A stretch of 64,000 nt of DNA, taken from assembly GCA_038373865.1 (NCBI GenBank), contig JAXGGA010001686.1:79757-143756 (forward strand), in the 5' to 3' direction. Positions 48,018 through 59,259 of the stretch are shown in pieces. The notes under the pieces were generated by a model. It saw only the letters and a list, made by a program, of their open reading frames with translations. It was not told where the DNA came from and searched no databases. Every line of letters begins with the position of its first letter. Position 1 is the stretch's first letter. The position numbers and the translations under genes were made by a program. Source of the DNA: Uloborus plumipes. Lineage: Eukaryota > Arthropoda > Arachnida > Araneae > Uloboridae.

Positions 48018-48120
48018 AATGGCAATCGTAAAAACGGAAGCCGCACCTTTTCTGCCTTAAACCGGGTAGATTCGTCAACTTGAGCGGGTACTAGAATGGT
48101 TTAAGAACCACCATCACCAC
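48018..48120 (+). mobile_element. SINE 3' fragment, copy 3
   Basis: ttccaccttaatggcaatcg, gaagccgcacc, cttaaaccggg and actagaatggttta follow the same order as the 3' part of the SINE at 14014. An (ACC)n tail follows (48108-48130). The tRNA-like head is missing, as expected for a 5'-truncated copy. ACC repeats also precede it. Confidence 0.65.
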
Positions 48121-48130
48121 CATCGCCACA

Positions 48131-50418
48131 TATTTACCACACTTAACTTTAATTCGTTTATTATTGTTATTAATGTGCGCCTTGTGAAAGCTTCACTTTG
48201 AAAGTCAGGTTATTTAGAAACAGCTGTCTTTTTAATGCTAATTTTATTTTTAAAGTATTTGACATTTAAAGTAACGATACTACTTGGATTTGTGTATTTA
48301 ATTGTGCAATAATGTAAAATGCAATTAATTTATACATTAACTTCTTCAACGGGTTTAAATCTTTCAATGACCACTTTATCTAGGTCATTATATTTCCTGT
48401 GCCACCTGGTAATGGTTAAATATTAATGTAAGAGTTAATTAATAAATGGATTCAAAAAAATCACGATCTCTGTAAGGATGAAGAGTAAATACGTACACTA
48501 TAAAAAGTTAAATAACACAGACCAACGATGAAAAAACTTTTTTAATGAAAATACCTTATTCTTATGTTGTTTAGGTTGCTGAATCCAAATATGATGCTTA
48601 AAAAGTTGTATCACCCACCATTTATTCACATTTTATATTTACATTCATGAAATAAAGAAACATTTTTAGAATTTAACAGCTTTTTCATAGTTAAGATAAC
48701 ATGAAAAAATAGGTCGAATGAACAAAGATGATGTTGGCAGCACTGCTGAAACACATGCTACAACATGATGGGGGATTACTGTTGGTCACTTCACCGGGAA
48801 GTTCAGCAAGCTATTCATCGCAGGAAAAGCTACACAAGAAGCTTCAAGGAAAAAAGGGAAAGAAAATATAAAGCAATTCCAGTTGACAAGTGAACCTTGT
48901 ATCATCACATAAAATTACTATTCCAAGTATTTTACTGTAAATACAAACCATTTTTACGATTCTACAGTGTTTCATTGATTTCCCTATATACTGTAAATGG
49001 GTATTAGACTATATAATAAAATACATTTTGCTTGGAAACTAAGGGTGATACATAAAAACTACAAGCAGATTTGGATTCAGCACATAAAAATCTATCAAGA
49101 TCAGCTATTAAAATTAAAAAAGTTTTCAAAAAGGTTTTTTTTGTTGGCCTGTGTAATTTACAGGCTCAAAGTGAGGCATTTTTGTATTTTAGTCTCCATT
49201 TTAAAGTTTCACGAAGCACAAAAACCTACAACTACAAGGGACTTTATTCATTTTTTATTTAACGTTTTTTAAAGAAATATTCTTACTTATCTTAGAAGTA
49301 CCATTTTGTTCAGAATAGCGCTCCACATAACGGAACTAAACTAAAAAAGTGAAATAACCACTGCTTAACATTTAAATATTAATGATAGCTCTCACAAAAC
49401 TATCTCTTACGGACCCTTACTAAACTAAGATTTACTAGAACTAACTTAAAAGCATTAGAAAATGTCAGAATATATTTTAATATTTTATATCAATACTATA
49501 CTTGCTTTTCTTCTAAATTCAATTTTTAAATATATCAATAAAAATGCAAGAATACTCTGACATAAAGCTTTGTCATTAGCTAGGTATGTGACATATTTTA
49601 TCTTCTTAATTTAGTTTATTCGATAAGTGGAAGGGTGGAAAAAATTACTAAATGAATGCATATGAAGTAAAAAATGAAAGTAGGAAAATTAAAGTAGAAA
49701 GAAAAAGTAAAAACAGAGGAATGAAAGTCGGAAATATTTTCATCAAATTAATACTTGAAATCCGTGAATAATGCTAAGAGTATAAAAGAAAAAAAAGTGG
49801 ATTTTTAAAGCCTAAATATAAAGAGGGCGTGCTATTGATGTATAAAAAATGCATTTAGGTTCGCAGGCAGGTCTTCCGTTTGGTCTCTTCATCTGTCTGT
49901 TACCTTGCTTCATGTTATATAGCAGACATAAATCTCCGATTCCAACAGAATATTATTCACTCTTAAAAATGTCAAAAAATTCCATCATAATGGCGTTTTT
50001 TTACTGTAGGGAAAGAGGGCGGGACAATTTTGGCTAAATGTTCCATTACGAACCAAAAATTATATTATTAATTTTACATTGCACTTTATCTATATTTTAT
50101 GGGGGGGGGGGGCAGTTGATTACATTTTCTATTGAGAAACAACATTGATGTTAATAATTTTATATTGCACTCTATGCTTGAATTTATCATTTTTAACTCT
50201 TCAGAAATTAAACAAAATTGTGATGGTTATTTACAAAAAAATTTGTTTTCAATTCGATCCATTGTTAATCAACCTAAAATAATTAAAGTCAAAAATATAT
50301 TTTAACTTATGAAAGAAATTCCAAGTCATAAAAGCTCAAAATTCTATGTAAAACTATGCTCAACGTCTTTTGTTTTATACAAATTTAAACCAGTGGTGTT
50401 CAGAATCTTACGACTCAT
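48131..50418. other. AT-rich stretch with one small protein-like ORF
   Basis: Mostly AT-rich. It holds a 12-base G run at 50101-50112 and the ORF at 48765-48893. Nothing else is supportable. Confidence 0.4.
48765..48893 (+). CDS. Small ORF, possible transposon fragment (42 aa)
   Basis: ATG 48765 to TGA 48893 encodes 42 residues: MMGDYCWSLHREVQQAIHRR, then KSYTRSFKEKRERKYKAIPV, DK. It sits in a locally GC-richer patch. The pattern 'DYCW-L-R-E...R-K-S-x-T-x-S-F' recalls the C-terminal ends of some transposon-encoded proteins, by memory only. An in-frame stop lies five codons upstream of the first ATG, so the piece is bounded. It may be a broken end of a repeat-encoded ORF. Confidence 0.25.
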   Translation: MMGDYCWSLHREVQQAIHRRKSYTRSFKEKRERKYKAIPVDK

Positions 50419-50422
50419 GTAA

Positions 50423-52391
50423 GGGCAATTCCATCGTTACAGACGTAACAATCGCAGACTTTGAACACAAATAACTCAGGTTTGGGTTGATGAAAGTCTT
50501 CAATTTCTTTTCCTGTAGTGTAACTTGATGATGTTTATGCTACATTAAATTTGCGTGCAGATTGCTTAATTACAAAAAAATACAGAAATTAAAAACTGCC
50601 TGTTACAGACGTAATTCAAAAAACAGCAAAAACTCGACTATGTCATACAACTTACAATATTCCTCTGAATTATACGGAAATTTTGAACTTTTTTTTTTAA
50701 TACGCGTTCTAGAGACTTCAAGCTTTCTAAAACCATAAAGATTGTGTGGATTTTGACTGCTGAATTTGTGAAAAAAATTCATAAACTTGTTACAGACGAA
50801 ACAAAGTGGTGTTACAGACGTAACATCTCTGATTTGAAAGCAGAAAACAGTATTGTAAAGCAGGAATAAACAAAGATTTTTCTGCTAAAACAATACAGTA
50901 GCATTAATTAACACATTATTTGAATATTTTAAGTTATACTGTAACAGTTTTAGAAAATTTGGGTAAGTCTGGGGGAGTTGAGAGCATATGCCGATATGTC
51001 AATATGTAACAATAAATTAATGCATCTTAAGACAATTATTTCCAAGAAAGATTGACACAAGAAAAGTTTAGAAGGGCCTTCACACAAATTTATTTATTTG
51101 TATTCTTAAAATTAATGCATAATGGGGCTGCTACATAAAAAAATCGGGAAAAGTAAATTCCTCCCTGGAATCAGTGATTGATCTTAGGAGAACTTAAAAA
51201 TTGGAAAATGTTGGATCATATAGCAGAATACTAGTACCAAACTAAAATTTAACCTTCTTGGTGACAGTTGGTCAATTTTGATAATTTCTTTTTGAATGAA
51301 AAAATGTGTCCTTTTTCGTCCGACGTTCTCGAAATTCGAACGGCATTTTCGTATTCTGTTTGAAAACAATGCATTTCGCGGGCTTTTGGCAAATTCGCGA
51401 TGTTAGCCCACCGTTCTTCCAATTTTGGCGTCAGCTTTAAAACATTTTCCTGGGGCATATAAATAATTTTAAATTTTTCTGCAATGGAGTTTGCACACTG
51501 AAAAAAGGAAAGAGCGTCGTTGACAAATGCTGTTCTAGATCTTACTCTCTGCCAAACCTGGTGCTTGACCATACCCCCAACTCCATCCACAGCTCCCTTT
51601 CCATGTGACGTAGCAAAAAAATGCCAGTTGAGGTATAAATTATAATCAGTTATACCATATGTGTATTTTATTAATCTTAAGAAATAAATTTCAATTACAT
51701 GCCGACATAATTAAAAATTTCAAAATCAGAGTACCAGAAACTTTAGTACTCGTACCATATTATGCTATATACATGTATTGCTCATCCTGTGCTTTTTACC
51801 TATTTAATTGGAAATTTACTTTTGCTACGGACGTAACATAGAGCCATTTTTTATGTCCGAAATGTTACGTCTGTAACAGCATTAATTTAAAAACTAAATC
51901 AGATGCAATATTTTCAACTATGGTGGGCAATTACTCTAAGAATTTGCCAAAAGGACCATTAAGGGTTTTTTTTAATTTTGATTTTTTAGGACGTAATGAC
52001 AACTTTTGCTTCTTTTTTGTTACAGACGTAACATCAAACTTCTTTTTTTCAAACTTCAATTACACCATTTAGATCAATTCAAAAGAAACTAATGAATGCA
52101 TATTATTATAGTACCGTCTTAGTAGTTAAAATTGTGCTACAAGTAGTTATTTTTGTTTTTATTTTTCGATGAGAAATATGCATTTGAAAATGTGTTCTTT
52201 TTTCTGATTTTTACAAGTTCGTGAATATCGTACTTCCAACTAAGAAAACAAGTATTATTCTAACTCTCACTAAAAAACCAATGCAGGATTCTTAAAATAT
52301 ACATCTTAAGCTTTAAAATGATGTATAACATAGCAACATAACTTCAATATGAATTTTCGACCAATTGGTTTCACTTTTCATGGAATGGCCC
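50423..52391 (-). mobile_element. DNA element with repeated GTTACAGACGTAACA motifs
   Basis: The left end GGGCAATTCCAT matches the right end ATGGAATGGCCC (inverted, one mismatch). GTAA flanks both sides (50419-50422 and 52392-52395), a probable 4-bp duplication. The near-palindrome GTTACAGACGTAACA or a close variant recurs at 50436, 50602, 50789, 50811, 51824, 51863 (inverted reading) and 52019. A recognisable open frame lies on the minus strand (51249-51656). The superfamily is not assigned; 4-bp duplications occur in several. Confidence 0.75.
51249..51656 (-). CDS. Transposon-encoded protein, C-terminal part
   Basis: The minus strand is open for 135 codons from at least 51656 to a stop at 51249. 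It reads GITDYNLYLNWHFFATSHGK, then GAVDGVGGMVKHQVWQRVRS, and continues through NDALSFFQCANSIAEKFKI to a charged end. The core 'WHFFATSHGKGAVDGVGG-VK' is a motif familiar from uncharacterised repeat-encoded proteins of invertebrates; no function is known to me. The lack of stops or frameshifts suggests a fairly recent copy. The upstream part of the gene between 51657 and about 52000 is not readable as one frame. An intron or decay could explain that. Confidence 0.6.
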   Translation of the reverse strand, partial: GITDYNLYLNWHFFATSHGKGAVDGVGGMVKHQVWQRVRSRTAFVNDALSFFQCANSIAEKFKIIYMPQENVLKLTPKLEERWANIANLPKAREMHCFQTEYENAVRISRTSDEKGHIFSFKKKLSKLTNCHQEG

Positions 52392-52395
52392 GTAA

Positions 52396-53310
52396 CTTTT
52401 AAAATTACAAGAATTTTCCACAAACGTCATTTCATTCGTTAAAATATATATCTGATAAAAATGTTAATAATAATTGAATAAATTGCAAGTGCATTGGGTC
52501 AAGTGCATTTAAAAATTATTTAAAAAAAACTAACATTTTAATGAACTAGGTATAAACGAGCATCAATTTATTGCTTCTTATTCTTTCTTTCCTTTTTACA
52601 TTTTTTCCTATTCACTATTTTAACTCTAGTCTTGTGGATGCTGATCGTAATCCCATCAAACAGTTATTCTTCGAAATGTTTTAAGCATATTATTGCCTTT
52701 TTTTCTCAGTTTTTTAATTTAATTTCACGAAGCCCTAAGAGATAAATCGTGAAATACATTTTGAGAATTACTGGATTACACGAATATGATTTCTTTTCGT
52801 ATTGTCTTAAAAAATGTCAGTCTAAGTTATTATGCAAAAATAATTTTGTAGTTTTTATAATCATTTAATATTTTAATTTTACGTTGGGGAGGTTTTTGTT
52901 GAAATTATATACATTACAAATGTGCCCATGAAGTTGTACGTCACTCGTAACAGTTGTGAAAAATACAGAAACATAACATATTTACCAATTTAAGAATGAG
53001 AAATTTTTGCCCTTTTTAACATTTTGCCCAGGAAAATGCATATTTTGCTTTCATATCACTAGTAAAACGGTACAGATGTACGACAGTTAATATGTAAAAT
53101 AATTCAGATCTAAAGCGTCGTTATAATTGTGTAAAATCGATGTTAAAGTAATTTAAAGTATGCTCCGCTTCTTCGGAAGGAACGTTTTGTATGCTGCCAC
53201 TAAGTGAATTTTTAATTCAATAATATTTTTAAAAATTCTCACTTTACACCATAGTTCATAGACGCCCTAAGCAACCTTATGAAAAAAAACTGCATTCATT
53301 TTTTTTACTT
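52396..53310. other. AT-rich stretch without recognised feature
   Basis: No gene or element end seen. Confidence 0.45.
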
Positions 53311-53550
53311 GTTAACAACTGTTTCAAGTCCAACAAAATTTAATCTTCGCAAAAAAATCTCCAAAGAAACAAAACCGTACAAAAATAAATACATTGTACT
53401 ACTTTCTACTTGTATACCTAAAAGAAAAACTGAGAAAGAACTGGGCAGAAATCTAGATCATACAATGCATGGCATTTGTTAACTTGTTAACTGTTTCAAG
53501 TCCAACAAAATTTAATCTTCGTAAAGAAATCTCCAAAGAAACAAAGAATA

Positions 53551-55201
53551 GGGTCAGGTGGGGTAAAATGGGTCAGGCTCTTTAAAAAATTCCTTAAAAA
53601 TTTCGCTAATAATATTTTCTTTCTGCGTTACCATTTTTATTTATTATGGACACAAGGCAATATTTTATATGCAAAATAAGGTACAGCTTCCACTTTAAAG
53701 TTTCAGATACTAGCGATTAAGTGTTTCTCTTAAAAAACGCTTGACTGTGATCATTTTTAAAATTTTGATTTAAAGAAAGTGAAATGGAAATACACATTAA
53801 GTTTTTAACATACTACTTAGAGCACATTTTCAGGAATAAATTCCCAAATTGTAGAAGACAAAACAGCAAAAATGAAATTTTCAGGGATATTAAAATATGC
53901 TTGGGGTAAATGAGTCATTTTTCGCATTCGATTAGGCTTAGCATAAACTAAAGAGCTAATTATATTTTTGGCTTACTAACTCATGTTTTGTTGTCATGTA
54001 CGTATGTACTAATTTAAAACAAGCAATATATTTCTCTGTTGTCCTTTTGTTATTGATACACAAATACATAAACTTATATTGCAAAATAATTGAATTAAAT
54101 CAAAAAGCCAATATTAAAACCACAGCTTTTGTTCGATAAACTTCCTTCAGAAAATGTTGTAAAGAAGTTGAACAAAAGTGACTTATTTTCATCAAAGAAA
54201 GAAGCCTCGGCAACCAAATCATAGAAAAACATTCTACAGAGCTGAATTCAAATAATGCAGTTGAAGGAACGGCACCAATATCTAAGATCTCAACAAGTGA
54301 GGCTATTTCTTCGATGTTGTAACAAGGCGACTCAAGCATGTGTTTAATTTTATGCATATGTAAACTTCTATTATAAGCTCACTCTCTCCTATACACCAAT
54401 AACCAAAAGTAAAGAAAAAACATTAAAAGATAACAGAGGAGAAAATTACACACATGCAGAAAAAAACGCTTGTAAAATTTCAACTCGACAATATAGAAAT
54501 CACTACATACTGAAAGAGTCTAGCGATAAAAAAATCAATTAAACTGACACACACACACAAAGCTAAATATATAATAAAACCTTTTCTGTAAAAGAAATTT
54601 ATAACTGAATCAAAGTGCATTGATAGCAACCTTTAACAGTTGGAAAATGGGAACAAGTTAACTTTTTTGGGGAACATGTCAAAAAAGTATCTTCTAATGC
54701 CATCATTCTTCATCGCAATGTACAATAACGTGCAATGAAATTTTGAAATACAGTAAAAGTTTTTTGCTTCCGGAGAGAGATGATACTTGGAATATTTTTC
54801 ATCGTAAACAGTGCTAGACATTCTTGGCCCTGAAACAAAGCAAGAGGACAATATTTCTTTCTAGAAATGCTTATGTACTAATTGCTTTCTCATTAAAGAA
54901 CAAAAGTACAGAATTACTATTCAATAAATTGTGAAGTTAAATCCTTTAAAGCCCTGACTCATTTTACCCCACTAGTGACCCGTTTTAACCCACGCTATGG
55001 GGTAAAATGGGTCATTGATAACACATTTTCTAACTGATTTATCGGTATCAATATTTTGTTTTTTCCGAAATATTTCGCTTTAGATGTCACAAGGAAGAGT
55101 CATTTGCATATCCCAAACAGTTTATTCACTGGTTTAATTAAAATATTTTTTGCTGTCAAAGCCTAACTCCTTTTTGACCCATTTACCCCCCCCCCCTACC
55201 C
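53551..55201 (+). mobile_element. TA-flanked element with internal GGGGTAAAATGGGTCA motifs
   Basis: The left end GGGTCAGGTGGGGTAAAATG and the right end TTTGACCCATTTACCCCC...TACCC are imperfect inverted repeats; TA is duplicated on each side. The word GGGGTAAAATGGGTCA recurs as ggggtaaatgagtca near 53904, as an inverted/direct set at 54954-55017 and inverted at the right end. The insertion point is fixed by the uninterrupted tandem unit. A decayed plus-strand protein remnant lies at about 54620-54800. It has the same architecture as 25470-26760 and 9091-10709. Confidence 0.82.
54620..54800 (+). pseudogene. Decayed C-terminal piece of the transposon protein
   Basis: The plus strand reads TVGKWEQVNFFGEHVKKVSS in one frame and LLPERDDTWNIFHRKQC in another a little later, separated by stops and frameshifts. 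The arrangement (G-x-W-x-x-V-x-F-x-G, then a 'FxxPExDDxW' phrase) parallels the remnant at 25963-26316. About 300 bases upstream, ELNSNNAVEGTAPISKISTS may belong to the same protein. The likeness is judged by eye. Confidence 0.35.
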
Positions 55202-55467
55202 TACAAAAATAAATACATCGTTCTACTTTCTACTCATGCGAGTAGAAAGTAGAAGAACAGCTGAGAAAGAACTGGACATAAATCTAAATGATACAATGCA
55301 TGGAATTTGTTAACTTGTTAACAACTGTTTCAAGTCCAACAAAATTTAATCTTCACAAAAAACCTCCAAAGAAACAAAGCACGCAAAAATTAATACATTG
55401 TACTACTTTCTACTTGTATACCTAAAAGAACAACTGAGAAAGAACTGGACAGAAATCTAAATGATAC

Positions 55468-56985
55468 CGAGGAGAATGCTGAGGATGCATCGAAGTAGAA
55501 AGAAAGATCAAAAAGAAAAATTCAAGTTATTTTCCCCGCGTACGTGATGAAAGTGTCCTTTCTCGCGAGGAAGGGTGGTGCGAGGGGCAAGGAAAATGCT
55601 TACCCGCTCGGATGCCCAATTTCATTTTTGAAAAATATCATCTCCATGAACCTTTGTCTGAACTCCAGGCTGCCAAAGAGTCAGTTATTACCTGTTATGC
55701 GTTCTTTTTTCCCACTCACCGTTGCCCGGGCAACAGAGCTGCCCACATTTCCTAGCACACCTTCTCATATCCCTTTCTCAAGCCTCCTGTTCTAAGATTA
55801 TTAATTTTAAAATCCTTCTGACTTTCCCCCTTGGTGGAAGTTTCTTTTTTTCCCTGCTTTCTCTTACCCTGTGGGCGGGAAAATCCTAGTCCCGTCATTT
55901 TTAAGGAATTACGAATGTGATACTTGGTTGCAATGCAGAAGGTGCTGTTAGTGCTTGATTGTGAAATTTGAAATATGAGAGTATCAGAAATATTGAAATT
56001 AAGTTGCGGAATAAGAAAAACTTACTTTTTAATTAAATATGTTCGCAAAATGTCTATTTTTTTCATTTTTAAAGTTCGAATTATCTGAAGAAAAGAAGAA
56101 TTTCTTTTGAATTGTTAAAAAGAAAACATCAAGTATTTTTTTGGTTAAAAAAAAAAAAAAATTCAACATATGTGTATATACATATTAGAACATGGTAGCA
56201 CACAAAAAAAGAAAAAAAAAGAGTTCTGAGTATTAAATTCCCATCTTTTATTACAGATTTCAAACAATTTAATATTATTAACAGACGTGTTCGTAAAATT
56301 GCTTGTATCCAGTATACGTCAACAGTTTTTAGTTAGATTCAGGTTATGTCCAAATCCGCCGATGTATTCAAAACACTTTCATGGGATATTATGTTAGATA
56401 TGACTGCAACAGGAACATCAGCGAAAATTTACTTTTGTAATAATTTTTGCCTGGTAGATATTCTGTCGCAATCTGTAACTGCGACAACAAAGCATGAATA
56501 ATTAAATTCGATCATACTGATTCCACTGGATAACTTGGTGCAGAATCATGTTGACAAATAAAATCTGCGTCTTCAAAAATATCTTTAATGTGTGGTTTCC
56601 AGCACGCCCCAACATCTGCATTCAAAATCAGATTTTGTTTGTACTCAAATCTCGAAGGATTCTGATTTTTAGGATCATTGCTACAGTACTAGACATAGCC
56701 TTGATTTATAAAACGATGAAGTCTGATACAAAGATTTAAATACAAGAAATAAATGTAAAGATTTGGGGTTTTTTGTGAGACTACCCAGAATTACATTCAT
56801 AAATCGATATATCAAATGTTTGGTTTTATATGCGCTTGCTATCATTGCAGTTGTGTAGAATTTACACAGATACAAAAGTTATTATTAATTCGGTACTTTG
56901 ACTTCTTGCAAAATAGAATCAGGTAGGGTAGAATAGGAAAAAAAAAGACTTTTTTTTAGCGAATTTCAAAATTTGACTTAACGGG
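55468..56985. other. Sequence without recognised gene
   Basis: The part at 55540-55800 is clearly GC-richer than the rest and contains an X-box-like palindrome (55731-55744). The remainder is AT-rich with long A runs (56148-56160). No gene called. Confidence 0.4.
55731..55744. promoter_or_regulatory. X-box-like palindrome (possible RFX site)
   Basis: GTTGCCCGGGCAAC is a perfect 14-bp palindrome of the form GTTGCC-NN-GGCAAC, the consensus of RFX-family X-box sites. It lies in a GC-rich island (55540-55800) unusual for this window. A promoter role is inference; no gene start is identified nearby. Confidence 0.35.
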
Positions 56986-56991
56986 TTAGAC

Positions 56992-57436
56992 CAGTTTTCC
57001 AAAGTGTGGTCCACGGACCATCAGGGGTCCACGGTGCTCTCTGGCTAAAGCGTAAAATATTGTTGAAGAACGAATAACAATATTTTTATTCGAAAAGAAA
57101 GCGCATTTATATTGAATAAAAAACGTATTATTTACGTATACGTAGGACTCTCCACCCTCCCCCCCCCCCCAGAACCCTCAGTTTTAATACATATTTAACG
57201 CCAAATTGAATTTCGAATAATTTTTTTACTTCCGTAGCTCAAAAAGAACTCTAAAAAATGTACAGAACAATGAATAAATAAATTTAAAGGAAAACTACGT
57301 AAAACATAGATTAAAAAAAAAGTTAAATGTATGAAATTAAGGAATTTTTCTATTTTGCCACGTGGAGGGAGGGGGGGGACAAACTTTGTAATTTTAAGAC
57401 GGAGGCCCGTGGTGGCCTAAACTTTGGGAAACTTTG
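56992..57436. mobile_element. Probable hAT-type MITE, eroded ends
   Basis: The left end CAGTTTTCCAAAGTGTGGTC and the right end CCTAAACTTTGGGAAACTTTG are imperfect inverted repeats of the common 'CAGTGTTTCCCAAA' type. The left end also has a self-complementary ggtccacggacc. The 8 bp on each side do not match, so the boundaries or the duplication have decayed. C- and G-runs lie inside (57159-57170 and 57370-57378). Confidence 0.5.
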
Positions 57437-57758
57437 TCCTATTGCATAAAAAATACTTGTTAGGAAAAATTATCAGTTTAACATTTTAAAATTAAACTGG
57501 CCATCTTTCTGGAAGCTTTCTCCGAATTCAGGAAATGAAATAGTTTTCCTGAAATATATGCACATTTTTCTTAATTGTTTCTTCAATTAACGAAGTCGTT
57601 TTTGTATCAGGCTATTACATCACATCATAATAGTAACCGTTCGAACTGAATAACACCTTTTAGAAAGAAGCTTTGAAATATTAATAGTTAATCGTGTTAA
57701 CTCAAAAAAAGAAAGAAAAAAAAAAAACGTTTCTTTTGCGAACATTATAACAGTTTCG

Positions 57759-57948
57759 TTATTTTACCAAAAGAAGAAACGCAACGTGGTGTCTAACAGA
57801 TGCACTCGTCTCGTCTCGTGCTAACACATGGCTCCCTTGACGAAAAACAAACCATGCAAGACATCTTCCTTGGAGCGACTTTTTTTCGCTTTTAATTCCC
57901 AAGCCTGCTGCGGTTCGTGAAGTAAATGGCTTGCTGATAGTTTTACTC
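57759..57948 (-). CDS. Candidate exon, minus strand, two open frames
   Basis: On the minus strand an acceptor-like acatttattacag precedes 57948. Two frames stay open. One reads VKLSASHLLHEPQQAWELKA, KKSRSKEDVLHGLFFVKGAM, C and stops at 57821. The other reads SKTISKPFTSRTAAGLGIKS and so on to a stop at 57759. The segment is GC-richer than its neighbours. The second frame would be in phase with the candidate at 59101-59254 if that exon used the donor at 59104. No family is recognised; chance is possible. Confidence 0.22.
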
Positions 57949-58089
57949 CTGTAATAAATGTGAGAAGTGTTTGAAATATAAGAGGCCTGTAGAATTTTTG
58001 ACACAAAGAACAGGAAATAGTAAACTCCAAGGACTAAAAAGGATTTCGTATACACTAGGACGTGGCAGTATATGCGTACATCCAAGCTT

Positions 58090-59095
58090 AACTATACACA
58101 CAGTAGAACTTTGATTAATGCAAGTGATCGGGACTGGAATTTTGTCGGTAAATAGAAAACTCCGGCTAAAAGTAGCTGTCGAAGGACTAGTAAAACTTTG
58201 TATTTAAACACGCAAATATGTGCAAAATTAAAACTAAACGAGGTGTTGTTCATAATTATTTTAATATTATATTAAAATAGTTATGAACAATCAATGTGCT
58301 CATGTTAGTCAAGTCAGAAATTGTAGCGTAAATTTAGTCAACATTATATAGTGAACTCTATTTTTTATTTCATAACACAGGTAACTCTATTTTCGTTGTT
58401 CATCAGTAAGTATGAAATAAATTAAAAATTACTGAATAAAAAAATCGAAACAAACGAATTTAGTCGCTCATGAACTTAATGGCATTTTTAAATATTCGAA
58501 TAAAATTTTTGTATTTGTTTCTCACGTAGGAATTGCTTCCTACGTTGACTGAAATTGACTAAAGTGACATTGTCTCTTACCAAACCAATAAGTAAATAAA
58601 TAAAATGTAAGAAAGTTGGCATCTCTTGAAAGATGTTACTTCAGATTCAGACTAACGTTCGTTCAAAGATTCGTCCATTTTCAAGTTATTACTGTATTTT
58701 AAGGATAATCACATTTTCCCCATTATTGAACCATAGCAACATCATGTTTTACGAGTTATAAGAGCGTCGGTCCCAACCATTGCATCACAAGACAAACAGT
58801 TTTATTCTCTTCTGTGCAAAGTGGTGATAATGTGACTCACGTTAATATGGCTTTGAGGTGCACAACTGTATTTTAAGTAATTTCCCCACATAGTATCAGA
58901 GTTACATTTTTGCTCACAGTTATATCACCAAATTGTCTATACCTGACAATGTACTACAGCATCATTTCGGCTTCCAGTTGTCTGAAGAGCGTGCGACATC
59001 TTGAAATGACGTGAGAAGAAATCAATTTCAGGGAAAACCAGAAACATAAATTTCAACACTAGTTCTCTTCAGATTTTATTTGTGTTTTCCATATG
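58090..59095. other. Sequence without recognised gene
   Basis: cagtagaactttgattaatg at 58101 recalls a pogo/Tigger end, but no partner was found. An AATAAA on the minus strand (near 58803-58808) could be a polyadenylation signal for the candidate at 59101. Confidence 0.35.
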
Positions 59096-59100
59096 GTTAC

Positions 59101-59254
59101 CTACAAGCAGTCAGCGAATGGACTTTTGAATGATGCATCTTTTGGGCTCTGCAGCTTCAAAATGTCCTGCATAAGTAATGACATTTCTGACAGGTGGGCT
59201 TTTGCTCCACACCGTAGCCTGTGAAAAATTGACCGGTCATGTGGGAATACTCTG
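59101..59254 (-). CDS. Candidate (terminal?) exon, minus strand (unrecognised)
   Basis: On the minus strand the strong acceptor aacttttctttcag ends just before 59254. One frame is then open for 50 codons: RVFPHDRSIFHRLRCGAKAH, LSEMSLLMQDILKLQSPKDA, SFKSPFADCL, and a TAG at 59101-59103. It could be a last exon, since AATAAA lies about 300 bases downstream. Alternatively it splices out at TT|GTAGGT (59104) or TAG|GTAACC. The residue mix and GC content are coding-like and no repeat covers it. The protein is not recognised. Confidence 0.3.
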
Positions 59255-59259
59255 CTGAA

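Larger units (their letters stand above)
53311..55467. repeat. Three-unit tandem repeat (~175 bp), unit 2 split by a transposon
   Basis: Units begin gttaac...tgtttcaagtcc at 53311, 53486 and 55317. Each runs through aaatttaatcttc, ctccaaagaaacaaa, caaaaat.aatac, tactttctact and gagaaagaactgg. Unit 2 is interrupted after TA at 53549-53550 and resumes at TA 55202-55203. In unit 1 the same junction reads gtacaaaaataaatac without interruption, so it serves as an empty-site control. Confidence 0.9.

Noticed and set aside
57759..58085. 108-residue minus-strand frame read as one gene from ATG 58085
   Set aside because: The upstream half is AT-driven and hydrophobic by composition; only the part after the acceptor at 57948 is coding-like, so only that was listed.
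58101..58200. cagtagaactttgattaatg, a possible Tigger-type end
   Set aside because: No inverted partner or TA flank could be found.
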